From CADEFX01 sp046154585 (GTDB lineage Bacteria; Pseudomonadota; Alphaproteobacteria; Rhizobiales; Hyphomicrobiaceae), in contig JBJXDX010000168.1 in the NCBI GenBank assembly GCA_046154585.1, positions 43,974 through 107,973 of the forward strand: a stretch of 64,000 bases of DNA, given 5' to 3'. Made by a program: the position numbers and the translations under genes. Shown piece after piece: positions 17,177 through 26,585 of the stretch; position 1 is the first letter of the stretch, and the number at the start of each line of letters is the position of its first letter. Below the pieces are notes generated by a model. It had not been told where the DNA came from, did not search any database, and worked only from the letters and a program-made list of their open reading frames with translations.

Positions 17177-18031
17177 ATGGGAGCAAATCTAGTGGCGCCC
17201 GCCGAGCCCGCAGCCAAGCCAGAGGTGGCCAAGCCCATCCTCGCTGTCAAAAACATCGAGGTCATCTACGACCACGTCATCCTGGTGCTGAAGGGGGTAT
17301 CCCTGGACGTGCAGCAAGGGGGAATTGTCGCGCTGCTCGGCGCCAACGGCGCGGGGAAATCCACCACGCTCAAGTCGATTTCGAATCTCATTCGCTCCGA
17401 GCGGGGCCAGGTGACGAAGGGTGTAATCGAATTCAAGGGCCAGCGCGTCGACGGTCTCACCCCCAATGTCCTGGTTCGCCGGGGCTGCATTCAGGTGATG
17501 GAAGGCCGGCACTGCTTCGGCCACCTGACGGTCGAGGAGAACCTGCTGACCGGCGCATTCACGCGGCGGGATGGGCGCGGCGCCATCGCTGACGACGTGG
17601 AGATGGTCTACAGCTACTTTCCGCGTCTCAAGGAGCGGCGCAACTCGCTCTCAGGCTATATTTCCGGAGGCGAGCAGCAGATGACCGCTATCGGGCGGGC
17701 TCTGATGTCCCGCCCGACCATGATCCTCCTCGATGAGCCCTCCATGGGGCTCGCGCCGCAGTTGGTCGAGGAAATCTTCGAGATCGTGAAGCGGCTCAAT
17801 ACCGAGCACGGCGTCTCCGTTCTTCTGGCCGAACAGAACACCAACATGGCGCTGAAATACGCGACGTACGGCTACATTCTCGAGAATGGCCGCGTTGTGC
17901 TCGACGGTAATGCCGCGGAGTTGCGGGAGAACGCCGACGTCAAGGAGTTCTATCTGGGCATTGCTGGCGGCGAGCGGAAATCCTTCCGCGAGGTCAAGCA
18001 ATACAAGAGGCGCAAGCGCTGGCTTGCGTGA
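17177..18031 (+). CDS. livF: ABC transporter ATP-binding protein, LivF type
   Basis: A 284-residue ATPase with Walker A GANGAGKST near residue 55, QVMEGRHCFGHLTVEENLL (LivF-specific region after the Q-loop), the signature SGGEQQM, Walker B MILLDEPSMGLAP and LAEQN at the H-loop region. It is the partner of LivG. The ATG at 17177 is used; a GTG at 17192 with GGGAG eight bases upstream is an alternative. The C-terminus ends in a basic KRRKRWLA tail. The next gene begins 65 bp downstream, so the operon continues. Confidence 0.92.
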   Translation: MGANLVAPAEPAAKPEVAKPILAVKNIEVIYDHVILVLKGVSLDVQQGGIVALLGANGAGKSTTLKSISNLIRSERGQVTKGVIEFKGQRVDGLTPNVLVRRGCIQVMEGRHCFGHLTVEENLLTGAFTRRDGRGAIADDVEMVYSYFPRLKERRNSLSGYISGGEQQMTAIGRALMSRPTMILLDEPSMGLAPQLVEEIFEIVKRLNTEHGVSVLLAEQNTNMALKYATYGYILENGRVVLDGNAAELRENADVKEFYLGIAGGERKSFREVKQYKRRKRWLA

Positions 18032-18096
18032 GGCGGCGGTTTGTGGTCTTGGCTGCGCACGACATCCAATCGCCTCCAGGAAGGCCCGCGACTGAC

Positions 18097-19335
18097 ATGA
18101 CATCCGATCACTTCGACCAACTCGAAATGCGCGACCCCGAGGCGCGCGAGCAATCGTTGTTCGCACTGCTGCCGGATCTCGTTCGCAGGGCCATGGAGAA
18201 GGCGCCCGGATGGGCCAGCCAGCTGCAGGGTATGGATCCGGCAGCCGTGACGACGCGCGAAGCTTTGGCGCAATTGCCGGTCTTGCGCAAAGCGTCATTG
18301 AAGGATCTGCAGGCCGCGCGTCCCCCGTTCGGCGGCTTTGCCGCCTCCGAAACCAACTCCATCGGCCGCATCTTCATGTCGCCGGGTCCGATTTTCGAGC
18401 CCGAGGGCTTGGGCGAGGATTGGTGGCGCACCGCACGGGCACTCTACGCGGCGGGATTTCGTCGCGGCGACATCGTCCACAACACCTTTGCCTATCACCT
18501 GACTCCGGGCGGATGGATTTTGGATGCCGGGGCGCGCGCGCTCGGGTGCACGGTCGTGGCCGCAGGGCCGGGTAACACCGAGCAGCAGCTCGAGGCCATC
18601 CAGCACTTGAAGCCGTCGGCCTACGTCGGGGTGCCGGACTATCTCAAGATCCTGCTCGACAAGGCGAAGGAGAGCCGCAAAGACGCCTCGTCCTTCAAGA
18701 AGGCTCTGGTTGGCGGCGGCGCACTATTCCCGTCGTTGCGCGCCGAGTACAAGCAGCGCGGTATCGCCACCTACCAGACCTATGCCACCGCCGATCTCGG
18801 CATCATCGCCTACGAAAGCCAGGCTCTGGAGGGGATGATCGTCGACGAGGGCGCGATCGTCGAGATCGTCAGACCTGGCACTGGAGATCCGCTTCCCGAC
18901 GGTGAGGTCGGCGAGGTGGTCGTCACCACATTCAACCGTGACTACCCTATGATCCGCCTCGCGACAGGCGACCTGTCCGCCGTTCTCCCGGGACGCAGCC
19001 CCTGCGGCCGCACCAACATGCGGATCAAGGGCTGGCTCGGCCGCGCCGATCAGACGACAAAGGTCAAGGGCATGTTCGTCCACCCCGAGCATGTCGCCGA
19101 AATTGCCAAACGCCATCCTGGACTGGGCCGCGTCCGGCTAGTGGTCGGCCGCTCGGGCGAACAGGACACCATGACGCTGCACGCCGAATCGACGGGAACC
19201 GATGCTGGCTTAGCGTCGGCGCTTGCAAGCGACCTGCAGGCGCTCACCAAGTTGAAGGGCGAGGTGGAGATCGTTGCGCCGGGAAGCCTTCCTAACGACG
19301 GTCTCGTCATTGCCGACGAGCGTAAATACGGCTGA
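18097..19335 (+). CDS. Phenylacetate-CoA-ligase-like AMP-dependent synthetase
   Basis: A protein of about 412 residues resembling PaaK, the short ANL enzymes that activate phenylacetate or related aromatic acids. It shows LPVLRKASLKDLQ near the N-terminus, TYATADLGIIAYE in the adenine-binding region, MIRLATGDLS (TGD motif) and a C-terminal domain with WLGRADQTTKVKGMFV. The phosphate-binding loop is degenerate, as often in PaaK-like proteins. The frame opens at 18028 over the livF stop, but ATG at 18097 behind AGGAAGG is preferred. It is the last gene of the Liv operon, giving that operon two acyl-CoA ligases. Confidence 0.82.
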   Translation: MTSDHFDQLEMRDPEAREQSLFALLPDLVRRAMEKAPGWASQLQGMDPAAVTTREALAQLPVLRKASLKDLQAARPPFGGFAASETNSIGRIFMSPGPIFEPEGLGEDWWRTARALYAAGFRRGDIVHNTFAYHLTPGGWILDAGARALGCTVVAAGPGNTEQQLEAIQHLKPSAYVGVPDYLKILLDKAKESRKDASSFKKALVGGGALFPSLRAEYKQRGIATYQTYATADLGIIAYESQALEGMIVDEGAIVEIVRPGTGDPLPDGEVGEVVVTTFNRDYPMIRLATGDLSAVLPGRSPCGRTNMRIKGWLGRADQTTKVKGMFVHPEHVAEIAKRHPGLGRVRLVVGRSGEQDTMTLHAESTGTDAGLASALASDLQALTKLKGEVEIVAPGSLPNDGLVIADERKYG

Positions 19336-19344
19336 CGCGGACGC

Positions 19345-20874
19345 TCAAGTCTTGAAGAGATCACTGTAGCGATTGCGCAGCTCCGCCTTCTGCACCTTGC
19401 CCATGGCGTTGCGTGGCAGCTCCTGCATAACGAACAGGCGCTTGGGAAGCTTGAATTTTGCGAGTCGTTCCGCCAGCGTCCCGATCATCTGCTCTTCGCC
19501 GGGCAGGCTTGCTCCGGGGGCCGGCGTGACGACCGCAATCACGCCTTCGCCGAAATCGGGATGCGGCACGCCCAGCACGGCGGATTCAGCAACACCCGGC
19601 AGGAGATTGATCTCGGTCTCGATCTCCTTGGGATAAACGTTGAAGCCGCCCGAGATGATGAGGTCCTTGGCCCGTCCCACGATCGTCACGCGCCCGTCCG
19701 CGTCGATCGTCGTGAGATCGCCCGTGATGAAGAAGCCGTCGTCGCGGAACTCCTCCTTGGTCTTCTCCGGATTGCGCCAGTAGCCTTTGAAGAGATTGGG
19801 TCCGCGCATCTCGAGCACGCCGACCTCGCCGGCGGGAAGGATGCGCCCGTTCTCAGATGCGACCCTGAGCTCGATGCCGGGCAGCGCGTAGCCGACCGAG
19901 CCCGCAATGCGCCCATCGTTGGCATAAGGGTTAGACGTGATCATGCCCGACTCGGTCATGCCATAGCGTTCTAGGATGCGCTGGCCTGTCCGCGCCTCGA
20001 ATTCCTGATGCGTCTCAGCCAGCAACGGCGCCGAGCCGGAGATGAAGAGCCGCATCTTGCTGCAATGATCTTTCGTGAATGCTGGTGTGCCGAGAAGGCG
20101 GGTGTAAAAAGTCGGCACGCCCATCATCACCGTGGACTGGGGCAGCAGCTTCATCACCGCATCGAGATCGAACCGCGTCAGCCAATGGATCTTCGATGCG
20201 TTGAGGAATGCCGTGTGCAGGGCAACGAAAAGGCCATGCGTGTGGAAAATTGGCAGCGCGTGCAGCAGCACGTCGCCCTTCTGGAATTTCCAGTAAGCGT
20301 GCAGGACCTCGGCGTTCGACGACAGGTTCTCATGCGTGAGCATGGCGCCTTTGGATCGCCCGGTCGTGCCCGACGTGTACAGCAGGCAAGCCAGGTCATC
20401 ATCGGTGCGGGTAACGGTATCGTGGGCGGCAGGCTGCTCCTTGGCGAGGTCGAGCATCGAGCCCGAGCCGTCAGCCTCCATCGTCAGCCGCGCCGGCACC
20501 TTCTTCACGGCAGCCATGCCTTCGATCTTGGCCAGCCGCTCCATCGGCATGACGATGACGGCGGGTTCGGCGTCATCGACGAAGTACTCGAGCTCCGCCG
20601 GCATGTAGGCCGTGTTGAGTGGGTTGAAAACGGCGCCGGCCTTCAGCGTCGCCAAGTACAGGACGACATTCTCGATCGACTTTTCCACCTGCGCCATCAC
20701 CCGGTCGCCAGGCTTCACGCCGAGTTTTGCGAGCGCGTTAGCCATGCGGCCGACGTCTTCCGTGAGGGTCTTGTATGTCACCGTGCGCCCACCGGGGACG
20801 ACAAATGCCGGAGCGTCGCCTGCAGAGCGGAATTGTGCCTCGAAGAGTGCGTATAGGTTCTTGTTTTTGGCCAT
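19345..20874 (-). CDS. matB: Malonyl-CoA synthetase (AMP-binding)
   Basis: A 509-residue ANL enzyme closely resembling rhizobial and Rhodopseudomonas MatB, which makes malonyl-CoA or methylmalonyl-CoA from the free diacid, CoA and ATP. It contains LLYTSGTTGRSKGAMLTHENL near residue 165, HALPIFHTHGLFVALH, GVPTFYTRLL, ERYGMTESGM, FFITGDL and LPRNAMGKVQK with the C-terminal catalytic lysine. The start at 20874 (MAKNKNL) is favoured over an upstream in-frame ATG by family length and a GGGAG site. Convergent with the PaaK-like gene (9-bp gap). matA, a decarboxylase, is not adjacent. Confidence 0.92.
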   Translation of the reverse strand: MAKNKNLYALFEAQFRSAGDAPAFVVPGGRTVTYKTLTEDVGRMANALAKLGVKPGDRVMAQVEKSIENVVLYLATLKAGAVFNPLNTAYMPAELEYFVDDAEPAVIVMPMERLAKIEGMAAVKKVPARLTMEADGSGSMLDLAKEQPAAHDTVTRTDDDLACLLYTSGTTGRSKGAMLTHENLSSNAEVLHAYWKFQKGDVLLHALPIFHTHGLFVALHTAFLNASKIHWLTRFDLDAVMKLLPQSTVMMGVPTFYTRLLGTPAFTKDHCSKMRLFISGSAPLLAETHQEFEARTGQRILERYGMTESGMITSNPYANDGRIAGSVGYALPGIELRVASENGRILPAGEVGVLEMRGPNLFKGYWRNPEKTKEEFRDDGFFITGDLTTIDADGRVTIVGRAKDLIISGGFNVYPKEIETEINLLPGVAESAVLGVPHPDFGEGVIAVVTPAPGASLPGEEQMIGTLAERLAKFKLPKRLFVMQELPRNAMGKVQKAELRNRYSDLFKT

Positions 20875-20955
20875 CCGGCACCGCTCCCAGCAACAGTCGC
20901 TCTGAGGGGCAGCATGATCGCCGCGCCCTCGTTTGTCATTCACAACATCGCCTTA

Positions 20956-22290
20956 TCAGGCGTTGCTTCGTGTGGGCAAGAGGGGCGGTGGCGACATGCC
21001 TTGATGCCGCGATCCATAACCAGCCAGAGGGGAGGGAGCTGCGTCTTCGCTTTCGGCCTCCCCCTCGCGTTCGCCACGAGGGTCGAGATCGAACACGGCC
21101 GGAGTCGTCTTGGGCACTGAAACGAACGGCTCGTTGCGCTCGATCGGAAGTTTTGGCCGCTGCTGGACCCGTAGAATCATGACCAATGCGATGCCCAGAT
21201 GCGCCATGGCAGAGTAAAGGAACAGCGCGCCATGCCCCAGCTCGCGCATCATGAATGAGGCGATCAGCGGGCCTATGACCGCGCCCATGGAGAAAACCAG
21301 AAGCAAGCCGCTCGAGACCTCGACCGCGCGCTTCTTGTGCACCAGATCGTTGGCATGGGCGACGCACAGCGTGTAGACGGTGAAGGCGGCCGCGCCATAG
21401 AACGCGCCGAGCGGCAGGACGATGGATTTCGATTCGGTGCTCGCGGCATAGAGGCCGAGCCCTGCCACTGCCGCGCTGATGCAGACGATCATCGCCATGG
21501 GGCGTCGCCCGATCCTGTCCGACAGCCAGCCAACGGGCCATTGACTGACGGCTCCGCCGAGAACGGCGGCCGTGAGGAACAGTGCCGCATCCTGCGCGCG
21601 CATTCCCGCGCCCGTGGCGTAGATCGGGCCGAGGGTCCAGAAGCTTGCGTTCGCAAGGCCGGTGCCGAAGCATCCGAGAACCGCGGCCGGCGAAACCGAC
21701 ATCAGCCATCCGAGGCGCATTTTTGCCACGCGAGGTGCCGCGGGCGCACTCGCAGGCGCAAGCGCGAGAGGAACGGCGGCTAGCGAGTATAGAATCGCCA
21801 CTAGTGAAAATAGCTCGAAGCTCGTCGGCTCACCGGCCACGACGAGCTGCATACCGACGGTCACGACGGTCAGATTGAGGACCGTATAGGCCGCAAGCAC
21901 GCGGCCTCGGGTTTCCGAACTGGATGAGCTGTTGAGCCAGCTCTCGATCACCATGAAGAGGCCGGCGAAGGCCAGCCCGTTCAAGCCGCGCAGCCCCCAC
22001 CACACCACAGGTATGGGCCAAACGGCCTGTGCCAGCGGTGTGATGGCGGCGATGGCCGTGAGCGCGGAGAAGGCACGGATGTGCCCCACCGTCGCAATGA
22101 TGCGTGGCCACAGCAGACAGCCCAGCATGAGGCCCGCGAAATAGCATGAGCCCATGATGCCGATATCGAGCCGCGTGAAGTTCTCGGTGTCCGCCCGGAT
22201 GGGGCCGAGCACGCTCAGAAGGCCATTGCCCATGAGCAGAATAGCAGCGCTCAGCAGGAGCGCAGTGACAGGTCGCAGGATGCCGGCCAC
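20956..22290 (-). CDS. MFS transporter, YcaD-like
   Basis: A 444-residue major facilitator protein with about twelve hydrophobic helices up to residue 390, a GWLSDRIGRRPM loop between the halves and a GLLSVLGPIRA first helix. This arrangement fits the YcaD-like group. Roughly 50 residues of charged, proline-rich C-terminal tail follow and are probably cytoplasmic. Transported compound unknown. It lies upstream of matB on the same strand (81 bp), so transport of a carboxylate is possible but is only inference. Confidence 0.85.
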   Translation of the reverse strand: MAGILRPVTALLLSAAILLMGNGLLSVLGPIRADTENFTRLDIGIMGSCYFAGLMLGCLLWPRIIATVGHIRAFSALTAIAAITPLAQAVWPIPVVWWGLRGLNGLAFAGLFMVIESWLNSSSSSETRGRVLAAYTVLNLTVVTVGMQLVVAGEPTSFELFSLVAILYSLAAVPLALAPASAPAAPRVAKMRLGWLMSVSPAAVLGCFGTGLANASFWTLGPIYATGAGMRAQDAALFLTAAVLGGAVSQWPVGWLSDRIGRRPMAMIVCISAAVAGLGLYAASTESKSIVLPLGAFYGAAAFTVYTLCVAHANDLVHKKRAVEVSSGLLLVFSMGAVIGPLIASFMMRELGHGALFLYSAMAHLGIALVMILRVQQRPKLPIERNEPFVSVPKTTPAVFDLDPRGEREGEAESEDAAPSPLAGYGSRHQGMSPPPLLPTRSNA

Positions 22291-22420
22291 AGTTTCCCCC
22301 CGACAACAAGGCCGATGCGCGATCGCAGCAGTGCGTTAGCCCGAGCTTGGGTCCAAATCTAGGCGAGACCGCACGGCAGCGCCAGACTATGCCGATTCGT
22401 CGCCTGTCACTGCCGCGAGC

Positions 22421-25400
22421 CTACTCGGCTGCCTTCAGGCTCGGTGCGGGCTTGGGGTCTCTGAGGTCAGCGAGCAGCGCCGCCTCGCGCTGCTTGACCT
22501 TCTCGTAATTGGCGAGCTTGACGTGTCCGAAACCTTTGATGTCCTCGGGCAGCCGGGCGAGACCGACAGCCGTGTGGTACGTATCCGGCGACAGGCGGCG
22601 CTCGATCTCCGCCAGCACGGCCTCGTAATCCGAGATCATCTTGCGCTCCAGCTTGCGCTCGCTGGTGTAGCCGAAGATGTCCCACTTCGTCCCGCGCAGT
22701 CGCCGGCCCTTCGCCAGTTGGCGAAACACTGGCAACATCCATCGCCCAAAGCTCACCTTGCGCGGGTGGCCCGTCACTTTGTCCTTGCTGAACCACGACA
22801 TCAGAGGCGGCGCCAGGTGAAACTCGAGTTTCAGATCACCGTCGAAATTCTCGCCGATCGCCTTTTCGAACCGTCCATCGGTGTACAGGCGCGCCACCTC
22901 GTACTCGTCCTTGTAGGACAGCAGCTTGAAGTAACCGCGTGCGACGGCTTCGCTGAGGCCCTTGCGGCCCGCCGCCTTGCTTTGCTCCAGCGCTTCGAAA
23001 CGCGCGATCATGTCCGTGAAACGCCGCGCCAAGGCTTCATCCTGGTAGGCCTTGAGGTGACTGGCGCGGAACGCGACCACATCGGCGGCCGTCGTGAGAG
23101 ACGTAGCTGGTTTGGGCTGCACGATGCGCTCGAGGGCGCCGGTGTCATGGGCGGCAAGGCGGCCGAAGCGGAAGGCGTCGGTGTTCATTTCGATCGCCGC
23201 ACCGTTCAGCTCGATGGCCTGCTCGATCGCGCCCGACGATACCGGCACATAGCCGAGTTGATAGGCGTAACCGAGCAGAAACATGTTGGAAGCGATAGAG
23301 TCGCCGAACAGTTTCACGGCGTAGGTATTCGCATCCATCGCGTGCACGGGGCCTTTGCGCGCGCGCTCCTCGATCGAGCGTCGCAGGTCGGACGCCGGCA
23401 GCCTGAGGTCCGGCTGGCGCGCGAAATCGGCGACGGGCATTTCGTGCGTCGAGTAGATGACGGCCGTGTGATCCGGCCTGACCGTCTCGAGCACCTTGTT
23501 GGAGGCGGTGACCACCAAGTCGCATCCGATAATCAAATCGGCCGAAGCCACGCCGGCGCGGATGGCGTGAATATCTTCCGACGATCGAGCGACGCGCATA
23601 TGGCAGGCGACAGCACCGCCCTTCTGGGCAAGGCCTGCCATGTCGATGGCGCCGAACCCCTTGCCGTCGATATGCGCCGCCTGGCCCAATACGGCGGAAA
23701 TCGTCACGACGCCGGTGCCGCCCACGCCGCTCACCAGCATGGTGTAAGGCTTGTCGAGATTGGGCCGCTTGGGCTCGGGCAGGCTTGCCAGCATTCCCGC
23801 CAAACCGCTGGCGCCGGCCAGGCCCCGCGACCGTTTTGGCACGGCCCCGTGCACCGTGACGAAGCTCGGGCAGAAGCCGTTGATGCAGGAGAAGTCCTTG
23901 TTGCAGGTGGACTGATCGATCGCGCGCTTGACGCCGAGATCCGTCTCTAGAGGCACGATGGCGACACAGTTGGATTTCACGCCGCAGTCGCCGCATCCCT
24001 CACAGACAGCCGGATTGATGAAAGCCCGCTTGACGGGATCCGGGAACGAGCCGCGCTTGCGCCGCCGCCGCTTTTCGGCGGCGCATGTCTGATCGTAGAT
24101 CAAGGCAGTGACGCCGTCGATCTGGCTCAATTCCTTCTGCACGCTTTGCAGGTCACGGCGATGGTAGGCAATGATACCGTCCGGCAGGAAGCCTTGCGGA
24201 TACTTCTCCGGCTGATCGGTGACCACCACCAGCTTGCGCACGCCCTCGGCGAGCACTTGCCGCGCGATCTGTCCAACCGTCATTCCGCCATCGAGGGCTT
24301 GGCCCCCAGTCATGGCCACCGCATCATTGTAGAGGATCTTGTAGGTGACATTGACTTCGGCCGCGATCGACGCGCGGATCGCCAGGCTGCCGGAGTGGAT
24401 ATAAGTCCCGTCGCCCAAATTCTGGAACACGTGCTTGCGCCGCGAGAACGGCGCCTCACCGATCCAATTGGCACCCTCGCCGCCCATGTGCGTCCACCCT
24501 TCGGTAGAGCGGTCCATCCACTGGGCCATATAGTGGCACCCGATGCCGGCGTAGGCGCGTGAGCCTTCCGGCACGACGGTCGATGAATTGTGCGGGCACC
24601 CCGGGCAGAAATAGGGGATGCGCGTGGCGGCTTCAGGCGTCGCCGGCTTGTTGCCCTTGAGGCGCTTCAGCTCCGAGACCTGCGTCTTGATCGTTTCGCT
24701 CGAACATCCCGCGCGCAGCAGACGCTCGCCCACCGCGATGGCGATTTCGGTCGGCTCGAGCGCACCCTTGGCGGGGAAGAGCCACTGCTCGTTCTCGTCC
24801 TTCTTCCCGAGCACCCTTGGGCGCGTCGGCAAATCGTAGAGTTGCTCTTTGACCTGGGTCTCGATCAGCGAGCGTTTCTCTTCGACTACGAGAATGAGAT
24901 CCAGGCCTTCCGCAAAACGTTTCACGCCTTCCGGTTCGAGCGGCCAGGGCATGCCGACCTTGTAAAGTCGCAGCCCCAGGGAGTTCGCCGCCACCTCGTC
25001 GATGCCAAGTTCCTCGAGCGCGGCTCTGACGTCGAGATAGCTTTTCCCGGTCGTGATGATGCCGATCTTGGCTCGCGGGCCGCCGCTCATCACCAGTCGG
25101 TCGATCTTGTTGGCGCGGGCAAAGGCGAGAGCCGCGCTGCGCTTGTAGTCGTGCAGACGCGCTTCCTTGTCCAGCGCCTGATCGCCGACGCGGATGTTCA
25201 GACCGCCGGGAGGCATGACGAAGTCTTGCGGAATGTGCGTCTCGATCCGGTCGAGGCGCCCATCAACGGTTGCGGTCGCCTCCATGTTGTCCTTGACGCA
25301 CTTGAGGCCAACCCACATCCCGGAGTACCGCGACATCGCGAAGCCATAGATGCCGAAGTCGAGCATTTCCTGCACGCCGGCCGGGTTCAGCACCGGAATC

Positions 25401-25900
25401 ATGTAGTCGACCATTGCGAATTCGGACTGATGCGCCGACGTCGAGCTTTCGGCAATGTGGTCATCGCCCAACAGCGCCAGAACGCCGCCGTTTTTCGAAC
25501 TGCCGGCATGGTTGGCGTGGCGAAGCACGTCGCCGGTCCTGTCGACGCCCGGGCCCTTGCCGTACCAGATACCGAACACGCCGTCGTATTTGCCGTCGCC
25601 CCTCAGTTCGGCCTGCTGCGAGCCCCACAATGAAGTCGCTGCCAGATCCTCGTTGAGGCCGGGATGAAAGCGGATGTTGGATTTGCCGACGATGGCTTTC
25701 GCTCTGAGGAACGCGCCCTCGAGACCGGCGATCGGTGAGCCGCGATAGCCGGTAACGAAACCAGCGGTGTTGAGGCCCGCCCTCTTGTCGCGCGCGTGCT
25801 GCATCAGCGTCAGCCGCACGATCGCCTGCGCGCCGTTCAGCAGCTGGTGCGTTTCGTCGAGGTCGAACTTGTCGTTCAGGCTTGGGCTGCTCTTGGGCAT
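22421..25900 (-). CDS. Indolepyruvate ferredoxin oxidoreductase, fused subunits
   Basis: A 1159-residue 2-oxoacid:ferredoxin oxidoreductase of the long fused type found in proteobacteria. The N-terminal half is the thiamine-diphosphate region (FVTGYRGSPIAGLE near residue 47; YFCPGCPHNSST near 433, then GIGCHYMAQWMDR). Cysteines for an Fe-S cluster follow near 630 (CEGCGDC). The gamma domain begins at VSGVGGTGVVTI near 715. It decarboxylates aryl pyruvates from Trp, Phe or Tyr to acyl-CoA. The nearby phenylacetate-CoA-ligase-like gene and the homogentisate cluster make aromatic amino acid turnover a reasonable role. Start ATG at 25900 gives the expected N-terminus. Confidence 0.93.
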   Translation of the reverse strand: MPKSSPSLNDKFDLDETHQLLNGAQAIVRLTLMQHARDKRAGLNTAGFVTGYRGSPIAGLEGAFLRAKAIVGKSNIRFHPGLNEDLAATSLWGSQQAELRGDGKYDGVFGIWYGKGPGVDRTGDVLRHANHAGSSKNGGVLALLGDDHIAESSTSAHQSEFAMVDYMIPVLNPAGVQEMLDFGIYGFAMSRYSGMWVGLKCVKDNMEATATVDGRLDRIETHIPQDFVMPPGGLNIRVGDQALDKEARLHDYKRSAALAFARANKIDRLVMSGGPRAKIGIITTGKSYLDVRAALEELGIDEVAANSLGLRLYKVGMPWPLEPEGVKRFAEGLDLILVVEEKRSLIETQVKEQLYDLPTRPRVLGKKDENEQWLFPAKGALEPTEIAIAVGERLLRAGCSSETIKTQVSELKRLKGNKPATPEAATRIPYFCPGCPHNSSTVVPEGSRAYAGIGCHYMAQWMDRSTEGWTHMGGEGANWIGEAPFSRRKHVFQNLGDGTYIHSGSLAIRASIAAEVNVTYKILYNDAVAMTGGQALDGGMTVGQIARQVLAEGVRKLVVVTDQPEKYPQGFLPDGIIAYHRRDLQSVQKELSQIDGVTALIYDQTCAAEKRRRRKRGSFPDPVKRAFINPAVCEGCGDCGVKSNCVAIVPLETDLGVKRAIDQSTCNKDFSCINGFCPSFVTVHGAVPKRSRGLAGASGLAGMLASLPEPKRPNLDKPYTMLVSGVGGTGVVTISAVLGQAAHIDGKGFGAIDMAGLAQKGGAVACHMRVARSSEDIHAIRAGVASADLIIGCDLVVTASNKVLETVRPDHTAVIYSTHEMPVADFARQPDLRLPASDLRRSIEERARKGPVHAMDANTYAVKLFGDSIASNMFLLGYAYQLGYVPVSSGAIEQAIELNGAAIEMNTDAFRFGRLAAHDTGALERIVQPKPATSLTTAADVVAFRASHLKAYQDEALARRFTDMIARFEALEQSKAAGRKGLSEAVARGYFKLLSYKDEYEVARLYTDGRFEKAIGENFDGDLKLEFHLAPPLMSWFSKDKVTGHPRKVSFGRWMLPVFRQLAKGRRLRGTKWDIFGYTSERKLERKMISDYEAVLAEIERRLSPDTYHTAVGLARLPEDIKGFGHVKLANYEKVKQREAALLADLRDPKPAPSLKAAE

Positions 25901-26084
25901 ACGGCTTGGACCTCGAGTGTTCCTGGCTTCCCCAAGGGCGGCTCGATGATAAGCGCCCGCGAGCCACGCTAATAGGTCAGCACAGTTGCCATATTTAGAT
26001 GTTAAGGGTCACGATTGCAATCGACTGGGGCCCACGCAAGCGCGCGGTTCCACTTCTCAACTCAATTGCGGATAGCGGCGCGAT

Positions 26085-26480
26085 TTATTCCGCGCGGGTC
26101 AGCATTTCGGGCACGGCCTGGAAAAAGATCTGCGGACCTGTGTAGCCCGTCAGGCGCGCCACCTCTTGGCCTTCGCGCATCAGCACGATAGTCGGCACTG
26201 TCGTCACCGGTGCTGCCAGCCCGAGCTTGGCTTCGTCGACCGCATTGAGATCGACGAAGCGCATCGGTGCGTCGCGGGCCGTCGTCGAGCGCTCATATTG
26301 CGGCAGGATGTGCGTGCGCACGAGCACGCATATGTGGCAGCTCTTGACCTCCAGCACGAGGAATTCCAACCCGGCGCTCGCGGCCGGTGCGCTGGCATCG
26401 AGAGCGGCGCGAACGTGGGCGCCCGCTGCCACAATCAGGACGGTTAAAACCGCGATGGAGTAGATGGGCCGACGCAACAC
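26085..26480 (-). CDS. Thioredoxin-like exported protein (SoxS/SoxW-like)
   Basis: A 131-residue protein with an N-terminal signal peptide (about 1-25), then a thioredoxin-like domain with a CHIC (CxxC) active site near residue 50 and the cis-proline motif TTVPTIVLM near 98. The short length and the CxIC centre resemble periplasmic SoxS-type thioredoxins. No sox gene is visible nearby. It is 105 bp downstream of the NicO gene on the same strand and may be co-transcribed. Confidence 0.72.
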   Translation of the reverse strand: MLRRPIYSIAVLTVLIVAAGAHVRAALDASAPAASAGLEFLVLEVKSCHICVLVRTHILPQYERSTTARDAPMRFVDLNAVDEAKLGLAAPVTTVPTIVLMREGQEVARLTGYTGPQIFFQAVPEMLTRAE

Positions 26481-26585
26481 GGGCCGCTCCTGTCGAATGC
26501 GTTGGATTTGACGCTATTCGAATCTGTTGCCCGCGGAAAGAAAAGGGTAAGCAATGCGTTAACGGGCATGTGTGCGCGAAGCGCG

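Noticed and set aside
15880..17265. Minus-strand frame of 461 codons opposite livK
   Set aside because: Shadow frame of livK; no domain or ribosome site.
26013..26022. Palindrome GATTGCAATC upstream of the indolepyruvate oxidoreductase gene
   Set aside because: Ten bases is too short to assign to a regulator.
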